Source of the DNA: Flavobacterium sp. LPB0248
GTDB taxonomy: Bacteria > Bacteroidota > Bacteroidia > Flavobacteriales > Flavobacteriaceae
Reading direction: 5' to 3'
Length of the DNA: 64,000 nt
NCBI RefSeq assembly: GCF_013388355.1
Contig: NZ_CP058246.1
Location: 558,001 to 622,000, forward strand
This document shows, piece after piece, positions 7,757 through 17,641 of this stretch. The first letter of the stretch is position 1. Each line of letters opens with the position of its first letter. Under the pieces are notes generated by a model, which was not told the origin of the DNA, did not search any database, and was given only the letters and a program-made list of their open reading frames with translations. A program made the position numbers and the translations under genes.

Positions 7757-10354
7757 TTATTTAACTGTCTGGTTTCTAAAAACCAGTTTGCCATCGAAAG
7801 CATCTAATAAAATGATGCTGTCTGTTGTAATATTTCCTGCCAAAATCTCTTTTGACAATTGATTTAAAACTTCTCTTTGAACTACACGTTTTACAGGTCT
7901 TGCCCCAAAGTGCGGATCATAACCTTTGTCGGCCAAGTAAGCAATAGCTTCTGGAGTTGCATCCATTGTAATGCCCTGCAAAGCCAGCATTTTTGTAACA
8001 CTCTTTAACTGTAAGTTTACGATTCTCGAGATATTCTCTACTGTAAGCGGTGTAAACATTACAATTTCATCGATACGGTTGATAAACTCAGGACGAACCG
8101 TTTGTTTTAACAATCCTAAAACTTCGTTTTTAGCTGCTTCTGTTGCTGCCTCAACACCTCCTTTTAGGTTTTCAAATTTCTCCTGGATGATATTACTTCC
8201 CATATTTGAGGTCATAATAATAATCGTATTTCTGAAATCTGCTAGGCGTCCTTTGTTGTCTGTCAAACGACCTTCATCTAGAACCTGCAATAAAATATTG
8301 AAAGTATCTGGATGCGCTTTTTCAATCTCGTCTAGCAACACAACAGAATAAGGTTTTCTACGAACAGCCTCTGTCAATTGACCTCCTTCATCATAACCTA
8401 CATATCCTGGAGGTGCACCAACTAAACGGCTCACACTGTGGCGTTCTTGGTACTCACTCATATCAATACGAGTCATGGCGTTTTCATCATCAAAAAGATA
8501 TTCAGCCAACGCTTTTGCTAGCTCCGTTTTACCAACTCCGGTTGTTCCTAAAAATAAGAATGAACCAACAGGTTTTTTCATATCCTGTAAACCGGCACGG
8601 CTTCTACGAACAGCATCACTCACTGCTTCTATCGCTTCTTCCTGACCTACTACACGTTTGTGCAATTCGTCTTCAAGGTGCAATAATTTTTCTCTTTCTG
8701 TCTGAAGCATTTTGGTTACTGGAATTCCAGTCCATTTTGCTACAACTTCTGCAATATCCTCTCTTGTTACTTCTTCTTTAATCAAAGAGTTTCCAGATTG
8801 AAATTCTAACAACTGTTTTTGCAGACTTTCCTGACGTTCTTGTGCTTCTTTTATTTTTCCATAACGAATCTCAGCTACTTTTCCATAATCACCTTCACGT
8901 TCTGCACGTTCCGCTTCGTATTTAAAGTCTTCAATTTCGTGTTTTACAGCCTGAATTCCGTCAACAATATCTTTTTCCTGTTTCCATTTTGCATAGATTT
9001 CGTTGCGCTCTTCTTTAAGGTTGGCTAATTCCATACCTAAAATTTTCAGCTTGCTTTCTTCCTTCTCACGTTTGATAGCTTCAATTTCAATTTCCAACTG
9101 CATGATTTTACGATCCAAAACATCTAATTCCTCTGGTTTCGAATTGATTTCCATACGTAATTTAGAAGCAGCTTCATCCATTAAGTCAATCGCCTTATCT
9201 GGTAGGAAACGATTGGTGATATATCTTTGCGAAAGCTCAACTGCAGCAATAATTGCCTCGTCTTTAATCTGAACTTTATGGTGTGTTTCGTATTTCTCTT
9301 TGATACCACGTAAGATTGAAATAGCACTTTCTGTATCTGGTTCATCGATAAGAACTTTCTGGAAACGTCTTTCAAGCGCTTTATCTTTTTCGAAATATTT
9401 TTGATATTCATCTAAAGTTGTAGCACCAATTGCTCTCAATTCTCCACGAGCTAAAGCTGGTTTCAAGATGTTAGCCGCATCCATTGCGCCTTCACCTCCA
9501 CCCGCTCCTACAAGCGTATGAATCTCATCAATAAACAAAACTATATCTCCGTCTGCGGCGGTAACTTCTTTTACAACCGATTTCAGACGCTCCTCAAATT
9601 CTCCTTTATATTTCGCTCCGGCAATCAAAGCTCCCATATCAAGAGAAAAAACGATTTTATCTTTTAAGTTTTCTGGAACGTCGCCATCCACAATTCTATG
9701 TGCCAATCCTTCTGCAATTGCAGTTTTACCAACTCCAGGTTCCCCAATAAGCATTGGGTTGTTTTTTGTTCTACGAGTTAGAATCTGCAACACACGACGA
9801 ATTTCTTCATCACGCCCAATAACTGGATCTAATTTTCCTGTACGAGCTAATTCGTTTAAGTTTTTAGCAAATTTATTAAGCGAATTATAGGTTTCTTCTG
9901 CCGAAGCCGAAGTTACTCTTTCGCCTTTTCTTAGTTCCTCAATAGCCGCTTTCAAACCTTTTCCTGTAACTCCCTGATCTTTTAAAATCTGAGAAACTTT
10001 ACTTTTTGAGTCAAAAATGGCTAAAATTAAATGTTCGATCGAAACGTATTCGTCGTTCATTTTTTGTGCAATGATTTCAGCTTCATTCAAAGCTTTGTTC
10101 GCGTCTCGAGAAAGCATAACATCTCCTCCAGAAACTTTTGGAAAACTCTGAATTGTACTGTCTAAAATTTGCAAAAACAAAGGCACATTTACATTCAATT
10201 TTTTTAGAATAAATGGCGCCACGTTTTCATCAACTTCAAATATTGCTTTGAAAATGTGCTCATTTTCAATTTGCTGCCGGCCATTTCGTTGTGCTAACTG
10301 CTGAGACAACTGAATGGCTTCCTGCGATTTAATAGTAAACTTATTTATATTCAT
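7757..10354 (-). CDS. clpB: ATP-dependent chaperone ClpB
   Basis: ClpB is a hexameric AAA+ disaggregase that, with DnaK, pulls polypeptides out of aggregates after heat stress. The 865 residues are normal for the family. Visible parts are a Clp N-terminal repeat domain (1-145), the first ATPase with Walker A GEPGVGKT near 202 and Walker [13 protein letters not shown], a long charged coiled-coil middle domain (about 400-530), the second ATPase with GTTGVGKT near 602 and [11 protein letters not shown], and the C-terminal D2-small domain. The middle domain and two complete ATPases separate it from ClpA and ClpC. It is monocistronic and divergent from ytxJ. I found no CIRCE element or obvious heat-shock operator upstream. 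Confidence 0.98.
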   Translation of the reverse strand: MNINKFTIKSQEAIQLSQQLAQRNGRQQIENEHIFKAIFEVDENVAPFILKKLNVNVPLFLQILDSTIQSFPKVSGGDVMLSRDANKALNEAEIIAQKMNDEYVSIEHLILAIFDSKSKVSQILKDQGVTGKGLKAAIEELRKGERVTSASAEETYNSLNKFAKNLNELARTGKLDPVIGRDEEIRRVLQILTRRTKNNPMLIGEPGVGKTAIAEGLAHRIVDGDVPENLKDKIVFSLDMGALIAGAKYKGEFEERLKSVVKEVTAADGDIVLFIDEIHTLVGAGGGEGAMDAANILKPALARGELRAIGATTLDEYQKYFEKDKALERRFQKVLIDEPDTESAISILRGIKEKYETHHKVQIKDEAIIAAVELSQRYITNRFLPDKAIDLMDEAASKLRMEINSKPEELDVLDRKIMQLEIEIEAIKREKEESKLKILGMELANLKEERNEIYAKWKQEKDIVDGIQAVKHEIEDFKYEAERAEREGDYGKVAEIRYGKIKEAQERQESLQKQLLEFQSGNSLIKEEVTREDIAEVVAKWTGIPVTKMLQTEREKLLHLEDELHKRVVGQEEAIEAVSDAVRRSRAGLQDMKKPVGSFLFLGTTGVGKTELAKALAEYLFDDENAMTRIDMSEYQERHSVSRLVGAPPGYVGYDEGGQLTEAVRRKPYSVVLLDEIEKAHPDTFNILLQVLDEGRLTDNKGRLADFRNTIIIMTSNMGSNIIQEKFENLKGGVEAATEAAKNEVLGLLKQTVRPEFINRIDEIVMFTPLTVENISRIVNLQLKSVTKMLALQGITMDATPEAIAYLADKGYDPHFGARPVKRVVQREVLNQLSKEILAGNITTDSIILLDAFDGKLVFRNQTVK

Positions 10355-10442
10355 ATCTTTTTGATTTTGACTGATTTAACCTTATAAATTAAATAGGATT
10401 AAAGTTACGATTTATTGAGGTAAATAGTTAACTCAAATAATT

Positions 10443-10450
10443 TAACTTTG
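10443..10450 (+). promoter_or_regulatory. Possible promoter -7 element for ytxJ
   Basis: TAACTTTG fits TAnnTTTG in the clpB-ytxJ divergent region. The nearest TTG upstream is 25 nt away, just outside the usual spacing. It would give a leader of about 100 nt. Confidence 0.35.
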
Positions 10451-10558
10451 TATTCTAATAGACAAATTATATTCCACAGTAAAAAAACAGACAAAATGAC
10501 GGTTAAAATCAAGTTTTTATCGTTTTAACACGTCAAAAAGTCACAAAGTAAGCCAAAT

Positions 10559-10948
10559 ATGAGTTTTTTTAATTCAATCTTCGGAAGTTCAGAGAACTCA
10601 GAAGCAGCAAAAAGTAAAGTTAACTGGACAGAATTAACAGATATTCTTCAATTAATGGAAATTGAAGCCATTTCAAATGAGAAACCAGTTGTAATTTTCA
10701 AACATAGCACAAGATGTAGTATTAGCCGAATGGCCTTAAAACAATTTGAAAGAGAATTTGATCTTGAGGGTGTTGTTGATGCGTACTTTTTGGACTTGAT
10801 CGCACATAGAGACGTTTCAAATGAAATTGCCAGCAGATTTGGAGTATATCACGAATCTCCACAATTGATTTTAATCAAAAACGGAAAAGCAGTTTACGAT
10901 GTTTCGCACAGTGATATTGATGCAGAAGCATTGAAGAGTAAGATCTAA
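10559..10948 (+). CDS. ytxJ: Bacillithiol-system redox-active protein YtxJ
   Basis: The 129-residue protein has a thioredoxin-like fold without a CxxC motif. It contains a monothiol site in KHSTRCSISRMALK, with a single Cys as expected of monothiol bacilliredoxins of the YtxJ family, and the cis-Pro region SPQLILIKNGK. These proteins are thought to remove bacillithiol from protein thiols in the cytoplasm, so the organism probably makes bacillithiol. Length and motifs are typical. It is divergently transcribed from clpB, another stress gene, and followed by a strong terminator. Confidence 0.88.
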   Translation: MSFFNSIFGSSENSEAAKSKVNWTELTDILQLMEIEAISNEKPVVIFKHSTRCSISRMALKQFEREFDLEGVVDAYFLDLIAHRDVSNEIASRFGVYHESPQLILIKNGKAVYDVSHSDIDAEALKSKI

Positions 10949-10981
10949 GTTATGAGTTAATTACTTAAACTAAACAAAATT

Positions 10982-11017
10982 AAAAGCCTGAAACTATACA
11001 AATAATTTCAGGCTTTT
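10982..11017 (+). terminator. Bidirectional terminator between convergent genes
   Basis: A 12-bp stem (AAAAGCCTGAAA with its complement) is flanked by T on the plus strand. It separates ytxJ from the convergent membrane-protein operon. Confidence 0.85.
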
Positions 11018-11082
11018 GATTTTTTACGTCAACTTTAAATTTTAATCCAAATTAGCGCTCAACTCATAATTCATAATTAAAC

Positions 11083-12246
11083 TTAAAAACTTCCCTCAGA
11101 GCCTCCTCCGCTGAAACCTCCTCCTCCAAATTCCATTGGAGAATCTGTTTTAACTCCTGGTTTCATACCGAAAGTTGAAGCTACCACTAAAGCTTCTGCA
11201 TTTAATAAACTGTCAGAATGATTGATTCTATCTGGCTTAAAGGTTAATCCGCTCTCTTTTTCTTTTAATTTTTTAATTGAAAAATAAGCTATTGCAAATA
11301 GAATTATCCCTCCTAATGTAAGCGCAACTTCAATTGGCAAAACGGAATGATAAAATCTAATCGTATAAATTGAAAATGCGATCGCTAAAAAACTCAACCA
11401 AAGCATTATTCTATCTTTTGTTTTTATAGCTTGCCCCAAATAAACAATTGGAACAATGAAAGTAAAAGCATAGAAGAAATAAGCAAACGGAATGTCGGTT
11501 CCAGGTTTCACTTCTACTCCTAAAAGCTCTGCAGAAAGTTCTCTTACCACCAGATAATTGCAAGAAAGATAAAATAACACCAAACAAAAACTATTAGCTA
11601 ACAAAAGTCCATTGTAGTAATAACTTTCGTTTAAACGATTCATCCTTTTTTTTGTCAAGAAATAAAATACAGCCGCAAAAATCATTGCTATAAATGGCAA
11701 AATTGCTTTTCCTATATCTCCAAATTCAAACATTCCATAAAACAAAAAAGCAGTTGCTGAAAGGCAAAACATAAGCATTGACAGCACATGCAAATACCTT
11801 AGAAACATAAAAAGCGCTCCAATTGTAACAAAAAAAGCAATTACCATTTCGTACCCTTCTGTTGTTATTCCTATTGCTGCGCCTAAGCATAACAGTGCAT
11901 TCAATATAAAAGCATCATCTAAACCGTGATTATGAAAATTTTGATTTGCAAGCAATTCTGCTCCAACAAATCCCACTGTAGCAAAAATGTAACAGCAGAT
12001 CTGAAAAAATGTATTCTCAGCGCTTAGTCCAAACAAAGAAATTGCGCCGCAAACCGAAAGATATAACAAGCAACCAAGTAAAAAGAATCCTATTCTAACT
12101 AAAATATTACTTTGGCTTTTTAAAACTGGTAATTCCTTTTCTATAAATTTCTTCTGATCTTTACTTATAAAACCACCTTGAAATAAAGCATCTGCTTCAT
12201 CTGTTAAAGCCTCATTATCTAATAATTGTTTGTTGTATACTATCAT
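11083..12246 (-). CDS. Multi-pass membrane protein with Gly-rich tail (DUF4401/DUF2157-like)
   Basis: This 387-residue protein has a cytoplasmic N-terminus (about 50 residues) with QLLDNEALTDEADALFQGGF and KDQKKFIEKELP. About ten predicted membrane helices follow between residues 55 and 325. The soluble tail ends FGGGGFSGGGSEGSF, a Gly/Ser-rich end like that of YgcG/TPM and DUF2207-type membrane proteins. Its start overlaps the stop codon of the upstream gene by four bases, so the two are translationally coupled and probably form a complex. The N-terminal fragment resembles the DUF2157 head (an 'ITENQ' type of helix pair). No biochemical function is known to me. Confidence 0.65.
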   Translation of the reverse strand: MIVYNKQLLDNEALTDEADALFQGGFISKDQKKFIEKELPVLKSQSNILVRIGFFLLGCLLYLSVCGAISLFGLSAENTFFQICCYIFATVGFVGAELLANQNFHNHGLDDAFILNALLCLGAAIGITTEGYEMVIAFFVTIGALFMFLRYLHVLSMLMFCLSATAFLFYGMFEFGDIGKAILPFIAMIFAAVFYFLTKKRMNRLNESYYYNGLLLANSFCLVLFYLSCNYLVVRELSAELLGVEVKPGTDIPFAYFFYAFTFIVPIVYLGQAIKTKDRIMLWLSFLAIAFSIYTIRFYHSVLPIEVALTLGGIILFAIAYFSIKKLKEKESGLTFKPDRINHSDSLLNAEALVVASTFGMKPGVKTDSPMEFGGGGFSGGGSEGSF

Positions 12247-13244
12247 TCTGCAATAACTTTATGGAAGTTTTTAATTAATTTAATAAACATTACAATTGAT
12301 CCAATGAAATATGCTGGCAATAGAAAAATAAGTAATTCCCAAATATCAGAGAAATCAACGTTTTCAAAAATTCTAAACAAAACAATATTTCCGCCGATGT
12401 AAGCATACACAATCATAAATACATATAAAGACATTGCTTTATATTCGTAGCTGGCTTTATAAAAATAATATGTTGAACCAGCTAAAATCAAAGCAAATAT
12501 TATCCATGTTAAAGTATCATAACCTGTCAAATTACTAATCGAAGCGATACTTACAATATGCAATGCGAAAGTCAGGAAAACCAAGCTAAAGTGCGTTTTG
12601 AGCGAAATTCTACGGCTGTAAATCGTCCACAAAACCAGCAAAACCCCTAACATTACGGCAGAATAACTCAAACTTTGGCTAGCGTACAAATTATTGCTGT
12701 CATTAAATATATCCTGTGGTGTAACCGAAAGTCCCACATACGCCGCTAAACCTGTAACAGCAATAGTCAAGACACTTCTATTATCAAAATAATAAGCGCA
12801 AAAGAAACTTACTATTGTTGGGATTAAAGTAGCCAATCCGTAGTGATCTCCAAAAGGTTTATATTGAAATTGCAGATATCCGATAAAGATACAAGTCAGA
12901 ATATTTCCTGCCAAAACCAGATATTCTAAAACCGGATGTTCAAAAGTAACTTCGCCTTTCTGGAAACCTTTAGAATATTTGAAACAATAGAAAAAACAAA
13001 CTGCAATAACTATTAAAAGCAATGCTAGAATGGCGATATGTCCAATTGTATCAATATTTTCATAAATCAGAATTCCAATTCCTGAAGTAAATAACAATAT
13101 TGATAAATAAAGGAATAACTTTAATTCTGCATTTAACGAAAAGATATTTAGATTTCGATAGGTCTTAACTTCTTCGAATTGATTTTCTGTAATCAAACCT
13201 TTCTCAAAAAGATCTAAGGTAGAATGTTCATTGAATTTTTTCAT
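12243..13244 (-). CDS. DUF2157-like multi-pass membrane protein
   Basis: The 333-residue protein opens with a short helical head (LFEKGLITENQFEEVKTYRN) characteristic of DUF2157, then has about ten hydrophobic helices from residue 40 to the end. It is the first gene of a two-gene operon with a four-base ATGA overlap to the Gly-rich-tailed protein. The two share the same overall plan, which suggests paralogy or a heteromeric membrane complex. Function is unknown. Inner-membrane location is inferred from the lack of a signal peptide and from the helix count. Confidence 0.7.
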   Translation of the reverse strand: MKKFNEHSTLDLFEKGLITENQFEEVKTYRNLNIFSLNAELKLFLYLSILLFTSGIGILIYENIDTIGHIAILALLLIVIAVCFFYCFKYSKGFQKGEVTFEHPVLEYLVLAGNILTCIFIGYLQFQYKPFGDHYGLATLIPTIVSFFCAYYFDNRSVLTIAVTGLAAYVGLSVTPQDIFNDSNNLYASQSLSYSAVMLGVLLVLWTIYSRRISLKTHFSLVFLTFALHIVSIASISNLTGYDTLTWIIFALILAGSTYYFYKASYEYKAMSLYVFMIVYAYIGGNIVLFRIFENVDFSDIWELLIFLLPAYFIGSIVMFIKLIKNFHKVIAE

Positions 13245-13427
13245 TGATATGTTTTAAACTGGCATATCAAATATAGGTATTTAGCATGAAAATTCTGCTT
13301 TTAATTTTAAAACCTTTTTCTGTTTTCTAAAACATTATCGTAGATCGTTTTACGAATTAATAATGTAAAAACAACATTTACAATTCTAAAAATCAAAAGT
13401 TTAAAACATAAATATTTAATAAATTAA

Positions 13428-13457
13428 TTTGAAATTATTTTAATTCTTTTACATTTG
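13428..13457 (+). promoter_or_regulatory. Promoter of the pectate lyase gene
   Basis: TTTG (13428-13431), an 18-nt spacer and TACATTTG (13450-13457) match the Bacteroidota housekeeping promoter exactly. Transcription should start near 13462. This places the GTG at 13457 upstream of the transcript and supports the ATG at 13505 as the start codon. Confidence 0.8.
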
Positions 13458-13504
13458 TGCAATCGATTACATTAACTATTGAAACCACAAAAACCACGCT
13501 TAAA

Positions 13505-14821
13505 ATGAAAACAAAACTTATTTTATTAGCATTGCTTCTGCCTTACTCCTTTTTGTTTGCTCAAAATTATTATATGAGCGCTCCGGAAGGATTTGGTGCA
13601 TCTGCAACTGGCGGAGGAGCCGCAACTCCTGTTACTGTAACAAATTTGACTGATTTAACAGCAAAATTAAAATTAACCACTCCACAAGTAATATTGGTCT
13701 CGGGAACCATAAATTGCACGTACACCAGTCTTCAAGTAAATGACAAAACTATTATCGGACTTCCTGGTGCTCGTTTGGTCAATCTGGATCAAACTGCAGC
13801 TGGTTCAGGAATTTTAAATCTTAAACCTGGTTCAAATAATATTATCATCAGAAATTTATTTTTTGAAGGCCCAGGTGCTTACGATGTTGACGGACGCGAT
13901 AATCTTACTTCAGAAGCGACTAATATTTGGGTCGACCATTGTGAATTTCAGGACGGAATGGACGGAAATTTTGACAACAAGGGTGCTGCTGATAACGTAA
14001 CGGTTTCTTGGTGTAAATTTATTTATTTGAAATCGCCAAAAGCAGGAGGATCTGGTGGAGCCGATGACCACCGTTTTTCTGACTTAGTAGGTTCTTCTAA
14101 AACCGATGCTCCTTCTGACGGACATTATAGCATTACTTTTAAAAACTGTTATTGGGCAGAAGGCTGTAAAGAAAGAATGCCAAGAGCCAGAAATGCTGAA
14201 CTTCATATTTTGAATTGCTATTATAACACTTCTGTATCTGGTTCACTAGCAATTGGTTTAGGCGGCGGAAGCAATAATACAACTTGTTACGTAGAAGGGA
14301 CTGATTTTGCTAAAATCGGAACTACCTTTAAAAATTACGTGAGTACTGACGGTGGTACAATCGGAATTGCTTTTACAGATTGTTTGAATGCTCCAACCAA
14401 TTCAGGAACAACTGTAACAAAACCTTCATACACGTATAGCGTTTTGCCTATCGCTAATGTTGCGGGATATATTTCGAACGCTTCATGCGGTGCTGGTGCA
14501 ACGCTTCAGGTTACCGCTCAAGGTGCCGTATCTACAAGCTGCAATAATTTAGGACTAAACAACAATGCAAATAATCTGGATTTAAAGTATTATCCTTCAA
14601 TTATAAATCGTTTGTTAAATATTGATTTTTCAAGCTCTGATAATGGTTTAGCTGAAGTGAATTTGTTCTCTTCTAATGGATCAAAAATATATTCACATTC
14701 CCAAAATGTTTCTTCAGATGAAAAATTAGAATTAAACGTCGGAAATCTTGCAAAAGGCATTTATGTATGCAAAGTTCAAATAGACAACAGAAGCAAAACT
14801 TTTAAACTCGTAAAAAACTAA
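13505..14821 (+). CDS. Secreted pectate lyase (polysaccharide lyase family 1) with type IX sorting domain
   Basis: The enzyme should cleave polygalacturonate by beta-elimination outside the cell. The 438-residue precursor has a signal peptide (ending FLFAQ), a right-handed beta-helix of the pectate lyase superfamily and a C-terminal sorting domain (about 360-438: AEVNLFSSNGSKIY, LAKGIYVCKV, KTFKLVKN). Family motifs are IWVDHCEF near 142, DGNFDNKGAADNVTVSWCKF for calcium binding, and RMPRARNAE near 224, which holds the catalytic Arg. The start at 13505 gives the proper signal peptide and a 43-nt leader from the predicted promoter. It is monocistronic and suggests use of plant cell-wall pectin. 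Confidence 0.92.
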   Translation: MKTKLILLALLLPYSFLFAQNYYMSAPEGFGASATGGGAATPVTVTNLTDLTAKLKLTTPQVILVSGTINCTYTSLQVNDKTIIGLPGARLVNLDQTAAGSGILNLKPGSNNIIIRNLFFEGPGAYDVDGRDNLTSEATNIWVDHCEFQDGMDGNFDNKGAADNVTVSWCKFIYLKSPKAGGSGGADDHRFSDLVGSSKTDAPSDGHYSITFKNCYWAEGCKERMPRARNAELHILNCYYNTSVSGSLAIGLGGGSNNTTCYVEGTDFAKIGTTFKNYVSTDGGTIGIAFTDCLNAPTNSGTTVTKPSYTYSVLPIANVAGYISNASCGAGATLQVTAQGAVSTSCNNLGLNNNANNLDLKYYPSIINRLLNIDFSSSDNGLAEVNLFSSNGSKIYSHSQNVSSDEKLELNVGNLAKGIYVCKVQIDNRSKTFKLVKN

Positions 14822-14834
14822 ATTTACTTTATAA

Positions 14835-14865
14835 AAAAGGTCATTGAAATAATCAATGACCTTTT
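14835..14865 (+). terminator. Bidirectional terminator between pectate lyase and argH
   Basis: A 13-bp stem (AAAAGGTCATTGA with its complement) has a five-base loop and flanking A and T. It serves the pectate lyase gene and lies at the end of the arginine operon on the other strand. Confidence 0.88.
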
Positions 14866-14902
14866 ACATTTTACTGCTTACTTTTTACATTTCACTAAAA
14901 CA

Positions 14903-16183
14903 TTAAAAAGTAGCTTTCATTTTATCTTTAATCGCATCCAAGCATAAATTATTGATGCTTCCTTCATGCGTATGTTTGGTTTGTTTTGGAGATTGGTACG
15001 TTCCCGCTTCCAATTGTTCTGCAACCGCTTTATAAGCATCTCTAAACGGCATTCCAGCTACAACCATTTCGTTTAAAGTATCTACCGTAAACAAATAATC
15101 GTATTTTTTATCTTCTAAAATATGATCTTTAACCGTAATATCTTTTATTGAAAATATAGCAATATCCAAACAAGCTTTTAGGTTCTGAATCGCTGGAAAT
15201 AAACCTTCTTTTAAAAGCTGTAAATCCCTGTGATAACCGCTTGGAAGATTATTGGTAATTAAAGTGATTTCGTAAGGAAGCGCTTGAATCTTGTTACATT
15301 TTCCTCTGATTAATTCGAAAACATCCGGGTTTTTCTTATGAGGCATAATGCTCGAACCTGTTGTAAGGTGTGCCGGAAGACCAATAAAATCAAAGTTCTG
15401 ACTCATATACAAACAAACGTCCATTGCAAACTTTGACAATGTTCCTGCTACACTTGTCATAGCAAAAGCAACGGTTTTCTCTGCTTTTCCACGACTCATT
15501 TGTGCGGCAACGGCATTATATTTTAAAGTCTCAAAACCTAATTCTTTCGTTGTAAAGCTTCTATTGATTGGAAATGAACTTCCATAACCCGCAGCAGAAC
15601 CTAACGGATTCTGATCTACAATTTTTGAAGCTGCGTTTAACATTGTAATATCATCAATTAAGCTTTCTGCATAAGCAGAAAACCACATTCCGAAAGATGA
15701 TGGCATTGCAATTTGTAAATGTGTATAACCTGGCAATAATACATTTTGATGTTTTTCTGCCGATTCCATCAACAAGTCAAACAAAGTTTTTACTTGTTCT
15801 TTTATTGCTTTTAACTCATCTTTCAAATACAAATGAACGTCTACTAAAACCTGATCATTACGAGAACGCGCCGTATGGATTTTCTTTCCTGCATCGCCAA
15901 GTTTTACGGTTAGAAGATATTCGATTTTAGAATGTACATCTTCAAAACTGTCTTCGATTTCGAAATTTCCAACTACAATATCTGCGATAATTTCGTTTAA
16001 AGCATCAACTAAAGATGTTGTTTCTTCTTGAGTTAATAAACCGATCTGTCCCAACATTTTAGCGTGTGCAATTGAACCTAAAGCGTCGTATTTTGCTAAA
16101 ACTAAATCCAGTTCACGATCATTTCCAACTGTGAATTGTTCGATTTGTTTATCTGTTGGTATTCCTTTTTCCCAAAGTTTCAT
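14903..16183 (-). CDS. argH: Argininosuccinate lyase
   Basis: ArgH makes the last step of arginine synthesis, splitting argininosuccinate into arginine and fumarate in the cytoplasm. The 426 residues include the superfamily signature GSSIMPHKKNPD with its mobile catalytic Ser loop, TARSRNDQV and PGYTHLQIAMP. I chose the ATG at 16183 (MKLWEKG), because the upstream ten codons from 16213 lie in the flanking repeat and are not family-like. It is the last gene of the ten-gene operon, 140 nt after argE. The gap contains a 20-bp inverted repeat. Confidence 0.97.
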   Translation of the reverse strand: MKLWEKGIPTDKQIEQFTVGNDRELDLVLAKYDALGSIAHAKMLGQIGLLTQEETTSLVDALNEIIADIVVGNFEIEDSFEDVHSKIEYLLTVKLGDAGKKIHTARSRNDQVLVDVHLYLKDELKAIKEQVKTLFDLLMESAEKHQNVLLPGYTHLQIAMPSSFGMWFSAYAESLIDDITMLNAASKIVDQNPLGSAAGYGSSFPINRSFTTKELGFETLKYNAVAAQMSRGKAEKTVAFAMTSVAGTLSKFAMDVCLYMSQNFDFIGLPAHLTTGSSIMPHKKNPDVFELIRGKCNKIQALPYEITLITNNLPSGYHRDLQLLKEGLFPAIQNLKACLDIAIFSIKDITVKDHILEDKKYDYLFTVDTLNEMVVAGMPFRDAYKAVAEQLEAGTYQSPKQTKHTHEGSINNLCLDAIKDKMKATF

Positions 16184-16199
16184 AGGTACTATTTTTTTT

Positions 16200-16310
16200 C
16201 GCCACGAATTCACGAATTATTTTTGATAATCTTTGCGATTATTTTTTTCGAATTAATTCGAATTAATATCTCATTTAGATAGTAAAAAATTAATTCGTGA
16301 ATTCGTGGCG
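16200..16310. repeat. Inverted repeat of the CCACGAATTC family in the argE-argH gap
   Basis: Perfect 20-bp arms (CGCCACGAATTCACGAATTA at 16200-16219 and its complement at 16291-16310) flank about 70 nt of AT-rich DNA. A related palindrome occurs at 36184-36223 and a degraded one at 17507-17635. In the transcript the arms can form a long hairpin between argE and argH. Confidence 0.85.
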
Positions 16311-16323
16311 GTTTTTTCTTTTC

Positions 16324-17394
16324 TTATAATTTAAAGAAATCAGTTAGTATTTTGATATACAGGTCGACTCCTTCTACAATTTCATTTACAAAAATAAATT
16401 CGTCTGCTGAATGCGAACGCAATGTTTCTCCTGGTCCTAATTTTAAAGACTGACAGCTCAAAACGGATTGATCTGAAAGTGTTGGCGAACCATACGTTGT
16501 TCTTCCTAATGCGATTCCAGCCTGAACCAAACCGTGCGAAACTGGAATAGACGATGCGTTTAAATGCATGGATCTAGGAGTTACTTCAGCATTTACGTTT
16601 GCTTTCACCACTTCTAAAATTTCAGCATTTGTATAACGATCTGTTACTCGGATATCTACAACCAAATCACATTCTGACGGAACGACATTGTGCTGTTTTC
16701 CTGCATTAATCTGCGTTACAGTCATTTTTACAGGACCTAAAACATCAGAGATTTTGTCGAATTTATAGTTTTTAAACCATTCCATTACTGGAATTGATTT
16801 GTATAAAGCGTTGTCGTCATTTTGATGTGCGGCATGACTTGCAGTTCCTTTTACTTTTACGTCTAAAACTAGCAATCCTTTTTCCGCAACTGCTAACTGC
16901 ATTAAAGTTGGTTCACCTACAATAGCACAATCTAATTCTGGTAAGCTTTTTAAAACGCTATTTAAACCATTTTTCCCACTGCTTTCTTCTTCTGCTGAAG
17001 CTACAATTACAATATTATGAGAAAGGTTTTGATTTTCGTAAAAATGTACAAAAGTTGCTAATAACGAAACTAAGCATCCTCCTGCGTCGTTACTTCCTAA
17101 ACCATATAATTTTCCGTCTTTTTCAATTGCTTTGAAGGGATCGTTTGTGTACGCCTGATTTGGACGAACGGTATCGTGATGTGAATTTAGTAAAAGTGTT
17201 GGTTTATTCTCGTCGAAATATTTGTTGAAAGCCCACACATTGTTGTTTTCTCTCTTGAAAGGAATTTCATTCTGATTGAACCAATTTTCGATTAAAAGAG
17301 CTGTTTGGTCTTCTTCACTTGAAAATGAAGGAGTTTCGATTAAGCTTTTTAATAAACTAATTGCTTCCTGGGTAAGCGTATCTATATTTTTCAT
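16324..17394 (-). CDS. argE: M20 family deacylase, acyl-ornithine/acyl-citrulline deacylase
   Basis: This 356-residue zinc peptidase-fold enzyme has all metal ligands visible: H and D in NSHHDTVRP, D in GSNDAGG, EE in SAEEESSG, E in VGEPT and H near the C-terminus in RSHSADEF. In this operon it should remove the N-acyl group from acyl-citrulline (or acyl-ornithine), the step that frees the intermediate for ArgG. If the pathway uses succinyl groups, it would be a desuccinylase. The ATG at 17394 (MKNIDTL) was chosen; the 13 codons before it fall in repetitive DNA. No argJ is seen, so a separate deacylase is needed. Confidence 0.88.
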   Translation of the reverse strand: MKNIDTLTQEAISLLKSLIETPSFSSEEDQTALLIENWFNQNEIPFKRENNNVWAFNKYFDENKPTLLLNSHHDTVRPNQAYTNDPFKAIEKDGKLYGLGSNDAGGCLVSLLATFVHFYENQNLSHNIVIVASAEEESSGKNGLNSVLKSLPELDCAIVGEPTLMQLAVAEKGLLVLDVKVKGTASHAAHQNDDNALYKSIPVMEWFKNYKFDKISDVLGPVKMTVTQINAGKQHNVVPSECDLVVDIRVTDRYTNAEILEVVKANVNAEVTPRSMHLNASSIPVSHGLVQAGIALGRTTYGSPTLSDQSVLSCQSLKLGPGETLRSHSADEFIFVNEIVEGVDLYIKILTDFFKL

Positions 17395-17398
17395 TTTA

Positions 17399-17635
17399 AT
17401 AAGGTTCAAAGGCTCAAAGGGGCAAAGCAACAAAGTTTTTGAGCTTTCCTTTGACCATTTTTACTTGCGCAAATTTATTTAAAATACCTCGTGCGCTCTA
17501 TTTTTTTGCCACTAATTACACGGATTTTCAAACATTATTTTTTTATCACAGATTTAAAATCAAAATAAACTTTTTGATGTATATCTAAAATTATTTTCTC
17601 TTTTAACAGCAAAAATTAATGTCAATTCGTGGCAA
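17399..17635. repeat. Two repeat-like elements in the argB-argE gap
   Basis: At 17399-17455 a run of GGTTCAAAGGCTCAAAGG-type words is followed by an imperfect complement. At 17507-17635, TTGCCACTAATTACAC and its imperfect complement ending CAATTCGTGGCAA form a degraded inverted repeat related to the one at 16200-16310. Nothing in the gap looks coding. Confidence 0.6.
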
Positions 17636-17641
17636 CATTTT

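Noticed and set aside
7971-8781. Two plus-strand frames of 122-126 codons across clpB
   Set aside because: They are shadows of the clpB coding strand, with translations of low complexity and unusual composition. The clpB frame explains the region fully.
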